DNA of 37,170 bases, taken from the NCBI GenBank assembly GCA_016187835.1, contig JACPIY010000027.1, positions 1 through 37,170 on the forward strand, read 5' to 3'. Positions 7,982-16,034 of the stretch are shown here, piece after piece (within the stretch, counting starts at the first letter, position 1; each line of letters opens with the position of its first letter). This stretch comes from Deltaproteobacteria bacterium (GTDB lineage: Bacteria; Desulfobacterota_D; UBA1144; Nemesobacterales; CSP1-2). The position numbers and the translations under genes were made by a program. The notes under the pieces are model-generated. The model did not search any database and was not told the origin of the DNA. It was given only the letters and a program-made list of their open reading frames with translations.

Positions 7982-8027
7982 TCCTTTTATAAAAAGGGTG
8001 CAGTAGCAGTGTATTAAAATAAATGGC

Positions 8028-9044
8028 TTATTCTTTTGCATGAATCTGTAGAACACCTGCGCCCCTGATTTGACCCTGCCTTAGTAGATTCAAAGCTTCG
8101 TTAGCTTGACTAAGTGTGAACACCTGTACCTCTGTCTTAACAGGCACTTTTGGAGCAATAGCAAGTAATTCTTCCCCATCCCTTCGGGTGAGATTTGCCA
8201 CTGATCGGACCACCCGCTCTTCCCAAAGAATCCGATAGGGAAAGGGGGGAATGTCACTCATGTAAATCCCTCCACAAACAACTGTGCCTCCTTTTGATGT
8301 TGCCCGCAGCGCTACTGGCAAAAGCGGGCCTACGGGAGCAAAAATAATCGCCGCATCCAGTTCTTCCGGAGGCGTTTCCGATGAATCACCTGCCCATACT
8401 GCCCCAAGTCGCCTGGCAAATTCTTGGCCATCGGTGTCGCCCGGCCTTGTGAAGGCATAGATTTGTTTACCCTCATAAATAGCTATCTGAGCGATAATAT
8501 GCGCCGCGGCACCAAATCCATAGATCCCGAGACGATCAAAACCCTGCCCTGCCATCCTGTACGACCGATACCCTATCAGCCCTGCGCATAAAAGAGGAGC
8601 TACCTCAACGTCAGAGTACCCATCAGGAATGTGAAAACAGTATCTATGGTCAGCCACTGTATACTCAGCGTAGCCACCGTCAGCCGTATAGCCGGTGAAT
8701 AAAGGACGATTGCATAGATTCTCTTGCCCTCTCCGGCAGTAGCGACACTGATTACAAGTATAGCCAAGCCATGGCACTCCAACCCTGTCGCCCAAGCAAA
8801 ACTGCCCTGCTCGACTACCTGTTTGAAGGACGGTACCAACGATTTCATGTCCAAGAATGAGAGGGAGTTTTGGATCTGGAAGTTCGGCATTAACTATGTG
8901 CAAATCGGTACGACAAACACCACAGGCATGAACTCGAATCAGAACCTGCTCGGGACCTGGGTCGGGAACCGACAGCTCCCTGAGAACAAGTGATTTTCTT
9001 GGCTCTTCTAGCACCATCCCTATCATCTTTTTTGGGATTTCCAT
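8028..9044 (-). CDS. Zinc-dependent alcohol dehydrogenase family protein
   Basis: This 338-residue medium-chain dehydrogenase has catalytic zinc ligands in the motif CGVCRTD (Cys41) and GHE (His66-Glu67), and structural zinc ligands Cys97, Cys100, Cys103 and Cys111. The nucleotide-binding region reads GIYGFGAAAHI (about 173-183), typical of the subgroup annotated as 'zinc-binding alcohol dehydrogenase family'. It oxidises alcohols or reduces aldehydes with NAD(P); the substrate is unknown. AGAGGT precedes the ATG. The gene looks richer in G and C than its neighbours, and its third-position choice differs, consistent with recent acquisition. It appears to be transcribed alone. Confidence 0.9.
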   Translation of the reverse strand: MEIPKKMIGMVLEEPRKSLVLRELSVPDPGPEQVLIRVHACGVCRTDLHIVNAELPDPKLPLILGHEIVGTVLQTGSRAGQFCLGDRVGVPWLGYTCNQCRYCRRGQENLCNRPLFTGYTADGGYAEYTVADHRYCFHIPDGYSDVEVAPLLCAGLIGYRSYRMAGQGFDRLGIYGFGAAAHIIAQIAIYEGKQIYAFTRPGDTDGQEFARRLGAVWAGDSSETPPEELDAAIIFAPVGPLLPVALRATSKGGTVVCGGIYMSDIPPFPYRILWEERVVRSVANLTRRDGEELLAIAPKVPVKTEVQVFTLSQANEALNLLRQGQIRGAGVLQIHAKE

Positions 9045-9166
9045 TTCATACCTCTAAGTTGTGCTATTTTGCTTTTCTTTATGTACCGGTGTTTGAAAAT
9101 TACTTCAGGATCCATCCATTATACAATCCTATCCACCAGTCATCTAGTAGAGATATTTGAAATAAA

Positions 9167-9194
9167 GTAGAGACATGCCATGGCACGTCTCCAC
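9167..9194. repeat. 28-bp palindromic repeat, GTAG...C-AC type
   Basis: The sequence GTAGAGACATGCC-AT-GGCACGTCTCCAC pairs at 12 of 14 positions per side around the centre. It lies between the GGDEF gene and the dehydrogenase. It shares length, terminal GTAG and the GCC(A)nGGC core with the 34465 element. It may also act as a weak terminator for the leftward GGDEF transcript. Confidence 0.65.
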
Positions 9195-9219
9195 CCACCT
9201 TGGTTATTAGGGTTTTTTG

Positions 9220-10263
9220 CTAACTTTCTGACTCTGTATTGAAGAGAGTTTGGAAATTAGAAAAGGCAACAATCTGCCCTTTCCCTCGACGTTTTGCCTG
9301 CAAAAGAGCAATGTCTACTTTTTTAAACAGTGTGTCCGGTTCGTCTTCGCCGTTGTATTGACATATTCCAATACTAAGCGTGAGACTTATTTGACTTTGT
9401 TGGGTTGTTATTGATTTATCTCCAAGAGCAAAACCGATACGCTCCATTGTTTTTACCGATGACTCCTCATCGGAATTAAACAACATTAGTATAAATTCAT
9501 CACCGCCCCACCTCGCAAGCCAGTCACCCTGGCGAATGTTGTTTCTGATGATGTCAACTGTTTGTCTTAAGCAAGTATCACCGTTATCATGACCATATCT
9601 GTCGTTGATGAGTTTAAAATCATCTATATCAAGCATCACTAGCGACATGGTTTCACCAACGCGCCGAGCACGAGCAACATCCTCTCTCAGCCGCATCTCA
9701 CACGAATAGCGGTTGTACACCCCGGTTAGATAATCTGTCATGGAAGTTTTTTCGAGTGATTGAATAAGCTCATCCGAATTCTTGACCGTATACTGAATGT
9801 CAGCCATGAGCCTGCCTACCTCATCGGTAAATTCAGTGGGTAATTCCGGCATCTTTTTGTTATTGATATAATCGCGCAACATACTTGAGGCAAGGGATAC
9901 AGGGGAAAGAAGCAAGTACAACATGTAAAGGGTAAAGGCAGTTCCCAGGAGAGTAGCAACTAGGGTAATTAGCAAAACTTTGAGTTTTGAATCAAATTCA
10001 TTAGATTGATAAAGTGAATAAAATATTAAAACCAACAGAGGAACATGGGTTCCCAGAAATGCAATCAGCATGATCTTACCCAGATAGCTCTTGGGAAATG
10101 GAAGGCTAGATAGTAAAGAATAAAGTAGAAGCTTACTTTTCATTTTTTTAATAATATAAGCATATATACTGCTCTTATTACACTGTAGATTAATTAACTT
10201 TGCAAGATACATGCCAATGAAAAGAAAAAAGCAGATTATTATTTTAACCGCTTGGAAACACAT
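9220..10263 (-). CDS. Membrane-anchored diguanylate cyclase (GGDEF)
   Basis: The GGDEF domain occupies about residues 175-335 with an intact active site RWGGDEF (GGDEF at 253-257) and an inhibitory RxxD site (Arg244, Asp247) five residues before it. The protein should therefore make cyclic di-GMP and be product-inhibited. Two transmembrane helices (about 62-85 and 96-120) precede a HAMP-like linker. The first 40 residues contain another hydrophobic stretch. The Met at residue 41 (10143) is an alternative start, giving a more usual N-terminus; neither start has a convincing ribosome-binding site. The signal sensed is not evident because the periplasmic loop is very short. Confidence 0.88.
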   Translation of the reverse strand: MCFQAVKIIICFFLFIGMYLAKLINLQCNKSSIYAYIIKKMKSKLLLYSLLSSLPFPKSYLGKIMLIAFLGTHVPLLVLIFYSLYQSNEFDSKLKVLLITLVATLLGTAFTLYMLYLLLSPVSLASSMLRDYINNKKMPELPTEFTDEVGRLMADIQYTVKNSDELIQSLEKTSMTDYLTGVYNRYSCEMRLREDVARARRVGETMSLVMLDIDDFKLINDRYGHDNGDTCLRQTVDIIRNNIRQGDWLARWGGDEFILMLFNSDEESSVKTMERIGFALGDKSITTQQSQISLTLSIGICQYNGEDEPDTLFKKVDIALLQAKRRGKGQIVAFSNFQTLFNTESES

Positions 10264-10580
10264 AAAGTTTCAGGTGCTTTATCCATTATAGGAGAAGGGA
10301 AGGTTTTATGTAAAGTGACAATGCATGTGACAAAAAATGACACAACTCCAGGTAATCAATTAAATCTAAATAACAAATTTTGGCGGTATTAATTTCTGCA
10401 ATTTACAAAATTTGTATTTCTCTTGCATTTTTCAGAGTTGCAATAGCGGTACTAGCATTAAGCCATTAGCACTCTTTAAGTACTTCCCTATATGTATTTA
10501 TCTATCATCACTTGCTTTTGTTAGTTTTTCTATAACTATATTTAGCGTAATGAAACCCTTTCTACCGAGAGCATCAAAAT
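10264..10580. other. Divergent intergenic region without a recognisable gene
   Basis: About 317 bases of AT-rich DNA separate the GGDEF gene (leftward) from the HAD gene (rightward). I find no coding frame, hairpin or clean promoter pair in it, although promoters for both genes should lie here. Confidence 0.5.
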
Positions 10581-11255
10581 ATGATTAGAGCCGTTATCTT
10601 CGACATGGACGGGGTTATGATAGACAGCGAACCCCTATGGGAAAAGACCGAGAGAATATTGCTTGGCAGAAGAGGCATTGATTATAACCCTCCCTACAGG
10701 GATAAGATAGTTGGATTAAATCAAAACGACTCAGGAAAACTCTTGAAGGAGACCTTCAATCTGCCGGAAACGGTGAAGGAGCTTCTCGAAGAGAGAGTTG
10801 AAATTTTGCTTAGGCTATATGAAAATGAGTTAGAACTAGTACCAGGGCTTCTACCTCTTCTCAAAGAACTTAAAGAAAGCGGCTTCCTTTTAGCTCTGGC
10901 CTCAAGCTCACCCTATAGGGTTATAAAATTTGTTCTTGATAAATTTTCTCTAAATGAATTTTTTCGTGTAGTTGTCTCAGGAGACTTTGTCGAGCTAGGA
11001 AAACCAAATCCTGATATTTACCTTCATACAGCAAAGGAATTAGGTATTTACCCTAGCGAATGTGTTGTGATTGAGGATTCAATTAACGGTCTAAAGTCAG
11101 CAAAGGCTGCTGGTATGCACTGCATCGCAGTACCTGATAAGAGGTTAAACCAGAGAGAATTTCAAATTGCTGATCTGATTTTGGATAGGCTGGACAAAGT
11201 TAATACAGAAGTGATTAGAAATCTATCAGGCAAAATAGACTTAGTCTTTAGCTAA
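10581..11255 (+). CDS. HAD-superfamily phosphatase/phosphomutase
   Basis: This 224-residue cytosolic protein has all four HAD motifs: FDMDGVMID (nucleophile Asp8, acid/base Asp10), ASSSP for motif two, the Lys in GKPNPDIY, and VIEDSINGLKSAKAAG for the Mg-binding acidic pair. A helical cap lies between motifs one and two (about 17-85). This is the beta-phosphoglucomutase/phosphoglycolate phosphatase subgroup; the substrate is not readable. It precedes a toxin-antitoxin pair by 27 bases, but there is no functional link. Confidence 0.9.
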   Translation: MIRAVIFDMDGVMIDSEPLWEKTERILLGRRGIDYNPPYRDKIVGLNQNDSGKLLKETFNLPETVKELLEERVEILLRLYENELELVPGLLPLLKELKESGFLLALASSSPYRVIKFVLDKFSLNEFFRVVVSGDFVELGKPNPDIYLHTAKELGIYPSECVVIEDSINGLKSAKAAGMHCIAVPDKRLNQREFQIADLILDRLDKVNTEVIRNLSGKIDLVFS

Positions 11256-11282
11256 GTCTAATATAAATAGTAGGTGAATAAA

Positions 11283-11519
11283 ATGTCTATAAAAGTTAAC
11301 ATTCGCGAAGCTAAAACAAACCTTTCTAAGCTCTTGGCACGGGTGGCAAATGGAGAGGAGGTTATCATATCTAAGGCAGGCAAACCCATAGCCAAGCTTG
11401 TTTCCATAACTGAGAAACCCAAAAACCGTTTTCCAGGAAGCGCTAAAGGAAAGGTCGTTATTGAGAACGATTTTGATGCCCTCCTACCAGATGATGTGCT
11501 TAAGGCATTTGAAGAATGA
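11283..11519 (+). CDS. Phd/YefM-family antitoxin
   Basis: This 78-residue protein has the Phd fold signature (VNIREAKTNLSKLLARVANGEEVIISKAGKPIAKL), the DNA-binding and dimerisation part, followed by an acidic C-terminal tail that would neutralise the toxin. The ATG at 11283 is preferred over the upstream in-frame GTG (11274) because AGGTG lies just before it. Its stop overlaps the start of the PIN-domain toxin (ATGA), the usual coupled arrangement. The antitoxin looks intact although its partner is interrupted. Confidence 0.9.
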   Translation: MSIKVNIREAKTNLSKLLARVANGEEVIISKAGKPIAKLVSITEKPKNRFPGSAKGKVVIENDFDALLPDDVLKAFEE

Positions 11520-11902
11520 AAGTACTGTTAGACACTCACGCCTTCTTATGGTGGATTACCAATGGCGAAAGGTTATCTTCTCATGCTCGATCAATAATTA
11601 CAAACGGCGATAACGAATTATTACTTAGCTCTGCATCAGGTTGGGAAATTGCTATTAAAGCTTAACTCGGTAGAATCCATTTGCCTGATAAACCCGAGTC
11701 TTTTATTGCAGAGCAGTTGAATATAAACGGTATTCAATCGCTGCCTATACACATGAGCCATGCCCTTCATGTTTACAATCTTACCGATCATCACCGCGAC
11801 CCCTTCGATGGTATGATTATTGCTCAAGCCCAAGTGGAGGATCTCCAGATTTTAACCATGGATTCCCAGATTGAGAAATATGAAATTAAGGTTATTTGGT
11901 AA
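11516..11902 (+). pseudogene. PIN-domain toxin (VapC-like) with an in-frame stop
   Basis: The frame begins at ATG 11516, overlapping the antitoxin stop. It starts MKVLLDTHAFLWWI, the PIN family opening with catalytic Asp6, and continues to WEIAIKA with Glu44. It then meets TAA at 11663-11665, codon 50. The same frame continues directly as LGRIHLPDKP and retains the later acidic segment HRDPFDGMIIAQA and TMDSQIEKY. A single base change at one codon (for example CAA or AAA to TAA) explains the break; there is no shift of frame. Without readthrough the RNase toxin would be dead. A sequence error is possible. Confidence 0.8.
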
Positions 11903-11964
11903 ATAACCGGCCTGTAAATCATACTAGTAACTGTAAGTAAGACCTCCGATGGGAAGGGCACTCA

Positions 11965-12548
11965 ATGAAAGACATACCATCATTTCTTGACTTTCAACCT
12001 TCCAGGCTTGCTTCTGTATCCTATCCGATAGAAGTTGCTTGGAATTATGCAGATAGTTCTATCGAAAGTCATCTTATTTCCCCTAGAGGTATTTATAAAT
12101 GGACAGATTGGAGTTTCAAATCTCAGGATTTGCATGGAATTACCAAAGAAGAATTGATAGTGCATGGTAAACCGCCATCTTGGATTTGCCGCCAGATGAA
12201 CGAATGCTTCTCAGGAAAGGTTGTTTATACGGAAGACCCTGATTATGATGGTATGTGGCTGTCAGAGTTGTTTTCAGTTTATTTCGTCGAGAAACCAAAG
12301 TTTGAATTCGGAAATATAAATGATCTACTTGAGAATATATTATCCCCAAACTTTGCTGACCGAACTCAGGATTGGCAAAAATAAAGGAGCTTAAGGAAGC
12401 AGCCCGACAGCGTATAACTAGTAAGCACCGGGCGGCTTGGGATGTGGAATATCTTATGGAATTATATGCAATAATCAAGATTTATTCTGTCGGACAATGT
12501 CAGCACGATTTTCACCCTCTGTCGAAATTCTCAAGGCTGTCACTCTGA
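11965..12548 (+). pseudogene. DnaQ-like 3'-5' exonuclease, frameshifted near its end
   Basis: The first part (ATG 11965 to TAA 12384, 139 aa) resembles small DEDD exonucleases: SYPIEVAW, a WTDW segment, HGITKEEL and VYTEDPDYDGMWLSELF. The missing third motif is in another frame from about 12372, which reads through KHRAAWDVEYL (H-x4-D, motif III) to a stop at 12546-12548. One base lost or two gained near 12370 therefore separates the parts. In addition, the first motif is DFQ (Asp9, Gln11) where the family has D-x-E, so a catalytic glutamate is missing. The far 3' end runs into the 12537 repeat. The protein is probably inactive. Confidence 0.72.
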
Positions 12549-12604
12549 GCGCAGCGAAGAGTCTCGTATTTTCTTCAGATTCTTCGCTGCGCTCAGAATG
12601 ACAG
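12537..12604. repeat. Large inverted repeat, 28-bp arms
   Basis: The left arm (12537-12564) and right arm (12577-12604) pair at 26 of 28 positions with a 12-base loop. The core GAGCGCAGCGAAGA is a dispersed hairpin-repeat type I recognise from many environmental genomes. It lies between two convergent genes and could serve as a bidirectional terminator. It overlaps the end of the exonuclease remnant. Confidence 0.8.
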
Positions 12605-12681
12605 TTACTTGATAGGAATTATTAAACTGGATGAAACTTACCTCCACGTTGTCTGTTTGGTTAAATTTAGATTTTTGCAAA

Positions 12682-13221
12682 TTATGTGAGGCTTGTTATT
12701 TTATAATCTTTTATAGTCAAATACACTGTTTCCATGAAATACACGATTTTTTGTAGAGCATCATCAGAACCAAAATCTTGAAACTCTTCCTCAGTATATT
12801 TGCTCAAAAACTTTTTCAAAACGTAACCACCTCTATTTACAAAGTAGTCTTTAAATTCTTCCTTATCTTTAAATATTGTTGATAGATCTTGTGCCAAAAA
12901 ACTAGCTTTGCTACCAGTTACCCACAAATAGCAATGTGCTGGGTCAGATGCTCCTAGAACATTTTCAGGAGTAAAGCGTTCAACTCCAATCCATATAGAA
13001 TTTAACCATTCCTTTCTCGATAGATATACTTGTGGTTGTCCGACTTTGTTAAACTCCAGTTCTTCATCACTCCACCATTCTTTCGCCCTAATTAAGTCTT
13101 CCAGTGACCAAAAAAACTTTATAAATTCGTTTTTAAAAACCTGAACTGAATTTAACAACTTTTCGATAGTTCCCCAATTCTGAATAATAAATGTGGTTTC
13201 TTCTGAAAAAGAAAAACTCAT
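12682..13221 (-). CDS. Hypothetical protein coupled to a PD-(D/E)XK nuclease
   Basis: This 179-residue soluble protein belongs to no family I recognise. It is acidic and aromatic-rich (IQNWGTIEKLL, AKEWWSDEELEF, YLWVTGSKASF) with no signal or membrane segment. The start at 13221 is well supported: its ATG overlaps the TGA of the upstream nuclease gene (ATGA) and GGAGGT lies six bases before it, so an earlier ATG at 13257 is unlikely. Tight coupling suggests the two products act together, perhaps as nuclease and partner, sensor or inhibitor. Confidence 0.75.
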   Translation of the reverse strand: MSFSFSEETTFIIQNWGTIEKLLNSVQVFKNEFIKFFWSLEDLIRAKEWWSDEELEFNKVGQPQVYLSRKEWLNSIWIGVERFTPENVLGASDPAHCYLWVTGSKASFLAQDLSTIFKDKEEFKDYFVNRGGYVLKKFLSKYTEEEFQDFGSDDALQKIVYFMETVYLTIKDYKITSLT

Positions 13222-13901
13222 TCCATACCTCCTATCATCTTCAATATTGATAACCATGATTGGACAAAAAACCTAACATAATCTGATTTAACTTCACACA
13301 AAGCCCCATCCAGAGATTGAGCTAGCAAACTATAAGAAACTCTTGTCCAGTGCTCATCTTTTGGCAGTTCACCCTTTGGATTCAAAAATATTGGGAAGAT
13401 GTTATCTCTTGAGATGTTTAATATCTTAGAGAACCTAAGTAAATCTCCATATTCTCTCTCTGTCTGACCAAGACCTTCCGATGATAATGTTTTGTTTTCT
13501 ATGTAAAAAATAAACTTCTTCCCATATACTAAAATGTCAATTCTAGATTCTATTCCTACGTACTCTTTTCTCACTCTATATTCCCATGGATCATAATCAA
13601 TATTAAAACCAAAATGATTTATAAAATGTCGGAAAAATAAATCTCCTTGATTATGGGTTCCATAAGGATCAAATAAATCAGCCAATACAGTACTATGAGC
13701 TAACTCGTCTGTGGTTAAACCGAGTAGATTGAAAGGATTAAAATTAGATGCTTTTTCCCGGTTCCTACAATAAAGAGCTTTCTGTAGTTCGAAATAATCT
13801 TCCAACAATCTAGCAAAAGAAACTTTTCTACGAATTGTCAGCTTTTGGTGTAATTGAGTGTAAGACTTTAACAAAGTATCATACTTCTCTAAATCTGCCA
13901 C
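13218..13901 (-). CDS. PD-(D/E)XK nuclease-superfamily protein
   Basis: This 227-residue protein has an N-terminal helical part (ELAHSTVLADLFDPYG, about 69-81, with a conserved-looking Glu69) and a nuclease core: Asp122 in RIDILVYG, then the E-x-K pair Glu135/Lys137 in FYIENKTLS, then Gln146 and Tyr151 on the next helix. This matches the PDDEXK_4-type family of uncharacterised nucleases found in phages and defence islands. All core residues are present, so it may be active on DNA or RNA. The start is GTG at 13901, with GAGGA about ten bases upstream. Its stop overlaps the partner gene. Confidence 0.82.
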   Translation of the reverse strand: MADLEKYDTLLKSYTQLHQKLTIRRKVSFARLLEDYFELQKALYCRNREKASNFNPFNLLGLTTDELAHSTVLADLFDPYGTHNQGDLFFRHFINHFGFNIDYDPWEYRVRKEYVGIESRIDILVYGKKFIFYIENKTLSSEGLGQTEREYGDLLRFSKILNISRDNIFPIFLNPKGELPKDEHWTRVSYSLLAQSLDGALCEVKSDYVRFFVQSWLSILKMIGGME

Positions 13902-14009
13902 TTGTTTTAATTCCTCATCATAGTTTCAAGATTATCATCAATTTTATGAAAGGAATAAAGCCCTATAACTAAAAATCACATCTTTGATTATTCACTTAGA
14001 TATTATATT

Positions 14010-14405
14010 TTATTGTCCTATGCAGATAAATCTTCCCGAATTTTCAATAAACGGCATAACTTCCTCCACCATATCAAAGTTTGCGTACAGACTGTCTTGA
14101 ATGTCAATATCGTACTCTATGTCCCACTTTAGCTTTCCCGTGGGGTCAATGGGCCTCAAATAAGATACCAGTTTAGCAAACCATTCATTGTGAAGGTCAC
14201 CATAAACTTTGTTTATTTCCTCAGCCTCAATAAGATCCTCCAAAACTTTTATAAAACTAAAGACGATTGCAAAATAGATATGATATTCGTCAACACTGAT
14301 AGTTAACTTTGTAGTATCGAACGGGACGATCTTGGGAATCGGCAAATCTTCAACTTGAATTCCTGTCTCATCAGACAAACTCGTTTTGAAGCCTTCTCTT
14401 TCCAA
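14010..14405 (-). CDS. Hypothetical protein; 5' end uncertain
   Basis: From TTG 14405 the frame gives 131 residues with no recognised family (VEDLPIPKIVPFDTT, FIKVLEDLIEAEEI, VMPFIENSGRFICIG). The frame stays open upstream for 41 codons to about 14528, and that part looks genuinely coding (SKLNFLTWRVNTRKDNFSL, LSERKELTLRLKEEL). It contains no ATG, GTG or TTG. Either a rare start such as ATT (14525) is used, or the original start has been lost by mutation or sequence error, or the TTG truncates the real protein. It follows the DUF2779-type nuclease closely; the open frame overlaps that gene's 3' end. Confidence 0.55.
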   Translation of the reverse strand: MEREGFKTSLSDETGIQVEDLPIPKIVPFDTTKLTISVDEYHIYFAIVFSFIKVLEDLIEAEEINKVYGDLHNEWFAKLVSYLRPIDPTGKLKWDIEYDIDIQDSLYANFDMVEEVMPFIENSGRFICIGQ

Positions 14406-14506
14406 TTCTTCTTTTAGCCTTAAAGTTAATTCCTTTCTTTCCGAGAGTGAAAAGTTATCCTTTCTCGTATTTACTCTCCATGTTAAAAAATTTAGTTTGC
14501 TATTTT

Positions 14507-15967
14507 TTAATTTAACTTCTTTAATAAATTATGAATTTCCACCATAGCCAGGGTGTCCATCTTGCAATAATCCTTGAGGTCTTGAATCATCTGATTTTTT
14601 TCTTCTTTGCCCTCCGTTCTGATCATCAAATTCCACACCGACTGAGCTTGATTCCCTTCCTTAACAGCCAAGTCCTCGTAACTCAACTCTGGTATTAACA
14701 CGGGAAGCACGCTTTTTAGTGAATTGGAATTACCAAAATCAGGATGTTTGTAATGACGCTTGAATATGTCGAGTTGATCCCATAATCTTTCAGCTATCGA
14801 ATTTAACTGCGGAGCGTGCCCAGAAAAAGCTCTCGCTAAACTCGTAAGTACATCCCTTTCAAATGGAGCATAGTAAACGATAATTGAACCACTCTCCTTG
14901 ATGCAGTTAATCAATGATTCCACAAGAGGTAACCTCGGATCGGTCAGGTCTGAGTGCAGGTATTCAAAATGTTCTATTTCTCCATTTTCTTGCATTACAT
15001 GACAGCTATATTGAAATGGAATTTTCTCAAATGGCCTAGTGCCATTAAGTCTTGGAATCGCAGAACTATCCGTTTCGAAGTCGAGAAAATGAATCGGATA
15101 TTCAAGCTTGGATAGCTTTTTTCTGATTCCTTTATAATCAATCTCGATTTTTCCATTGAGTACCCATTCTATGTATTTACATTGATTTTGGGTCAGGGGA
15201 TAATCGTTGGGTAATTGCTCAAGTAATATTATCCCCCTATCCCTTAATTCTAATTTTCTATCATTATCGAGTCTGGGTATGCCAAAAACTGTTCTATTCC
15301 CAATACCCTGCCAGCAGTACTCGATAAAAGGACATGCGTAGGGGTCGTTGCATTGTGGTCCGATGAGGATTTCGGGTTCATTTTTAAGCATAATCACATT
15401 ATTAAACTTGTTCACATTTCCCGATACCTTACCAATCATATTATCTACCTTGTCAGTCACATCCTCAATTACAAATAGATTAGAAAGGTCAGGATGGACA
15501 CATTCTCTGTTTATGTACATGATGAGAGTTCTTTTGATCTCTAGTCCCGATCCTTCCAAAACATACCTTTGCGCTGCTAAGTCTGCTATATACTCATCTT
15601 TGAGGTGTGCCGCTGACTTAACCTCTATAATATCCCAGGAATCATCATCGTTCTTTCTAATTATGTCAGCCATTACAAAGGTATTATCATAAAAGAAGGT
15701 AGCTTCAAAGATTATAGACTCTCCTCTTGCTATGGCATCGCGTGTTTCCTTGACGCATTCATAAATTTTTAAACGATCAGTATTAATCAAATATCCCTCT
15801 CCGAAACGGCTTCGAGCTAGAATACCAACTTCCTTTCCCTGATCGAACAGTCTTTGCTGAGATTCCGTTGTATCCGAAGCTTTATCCGGATCATTGATCT
15901 CAAGCCACAGACGCTTTTCACATTGTAGACCAGAGAGGTATTTAGATTTTGAAAGATGTGTAGCCAT
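14507..15967 (-). CDS. DUF2779-type double nuclease: Cas4/RecB-like domain plus DEDDy exonuclease domain
   Basis: This 486-residue protein has two nuclease modules. Residues about 1-225 are RecB/Cas4-like: GLQCEKRLWLE (Cys16), MADII with Asp101, IEVKS (Glu115, Lys117), and a Cys cluster (Cys206, Cys212, Cys218) in CNDPYACPFIEYC. Four cysteines in this layout usually hold a 4Fe-4S cluster. Residues about 290-486 are a DnaQ-type exonuclease: HFLDFET (Asp296, Glu298), FERD (Asp372) and DYCKMD (Tyr467, Asp471), i.e. DEDDy. The ATG at 15967 is preferred over GTG 15973 because GGAG lies seven bases upstream. The cellular role of the family is not established; repair or defence is plausible. Confidence 0.88.
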   Translation of the reverse strand: MATHLSKSKYLSGLQCEKRLWLEINDPDKASDTTESQQRLFDQGKEVGILARSRFGEGYLINTDRLKIYECVKETRDAIARGESIIFEATFFYDNTFVMADIIRKNDDDSWDIIEVKSAAHLKDEYIADLAAQRYVLEGSGLEIKRTLIMYINRECVHPDLSNLFVIEDVTDKVDNMIGKVSGNVNKFNNVIMLKNEPEILIGPQCNDPYACPFIEYCWQGIGNRTVFGIPRLDNDRKLELRDRGIILLEQLPNDYPLTQNQCKYIEWVLNGKIEIDYKGIRKKLSKLEYPIHFLDFETDSSAIPRLNGTRPFEKIPFQYSCHVMQENGEIEHFEYLHSDLTDPRLPLVESLINCIKESGSIIVYYAPFERDVLTSLARAFSGHAPQLNSIAERLWDQLDIFKRHYKHPDFGNSNSLKSVLPVLIPELSYEDLAVKEGNQAQSVWNLMIRTEGKEEKNQMIQDLKDYCKMDTLAMVEIHNLLKKLN

Positions 15968-16034
15968 ATCCACACTCCATTAATTATGAATTTGATAGAA
16001 AATAAAAGCGTATATTTATTTTCCTCATTTTTGT

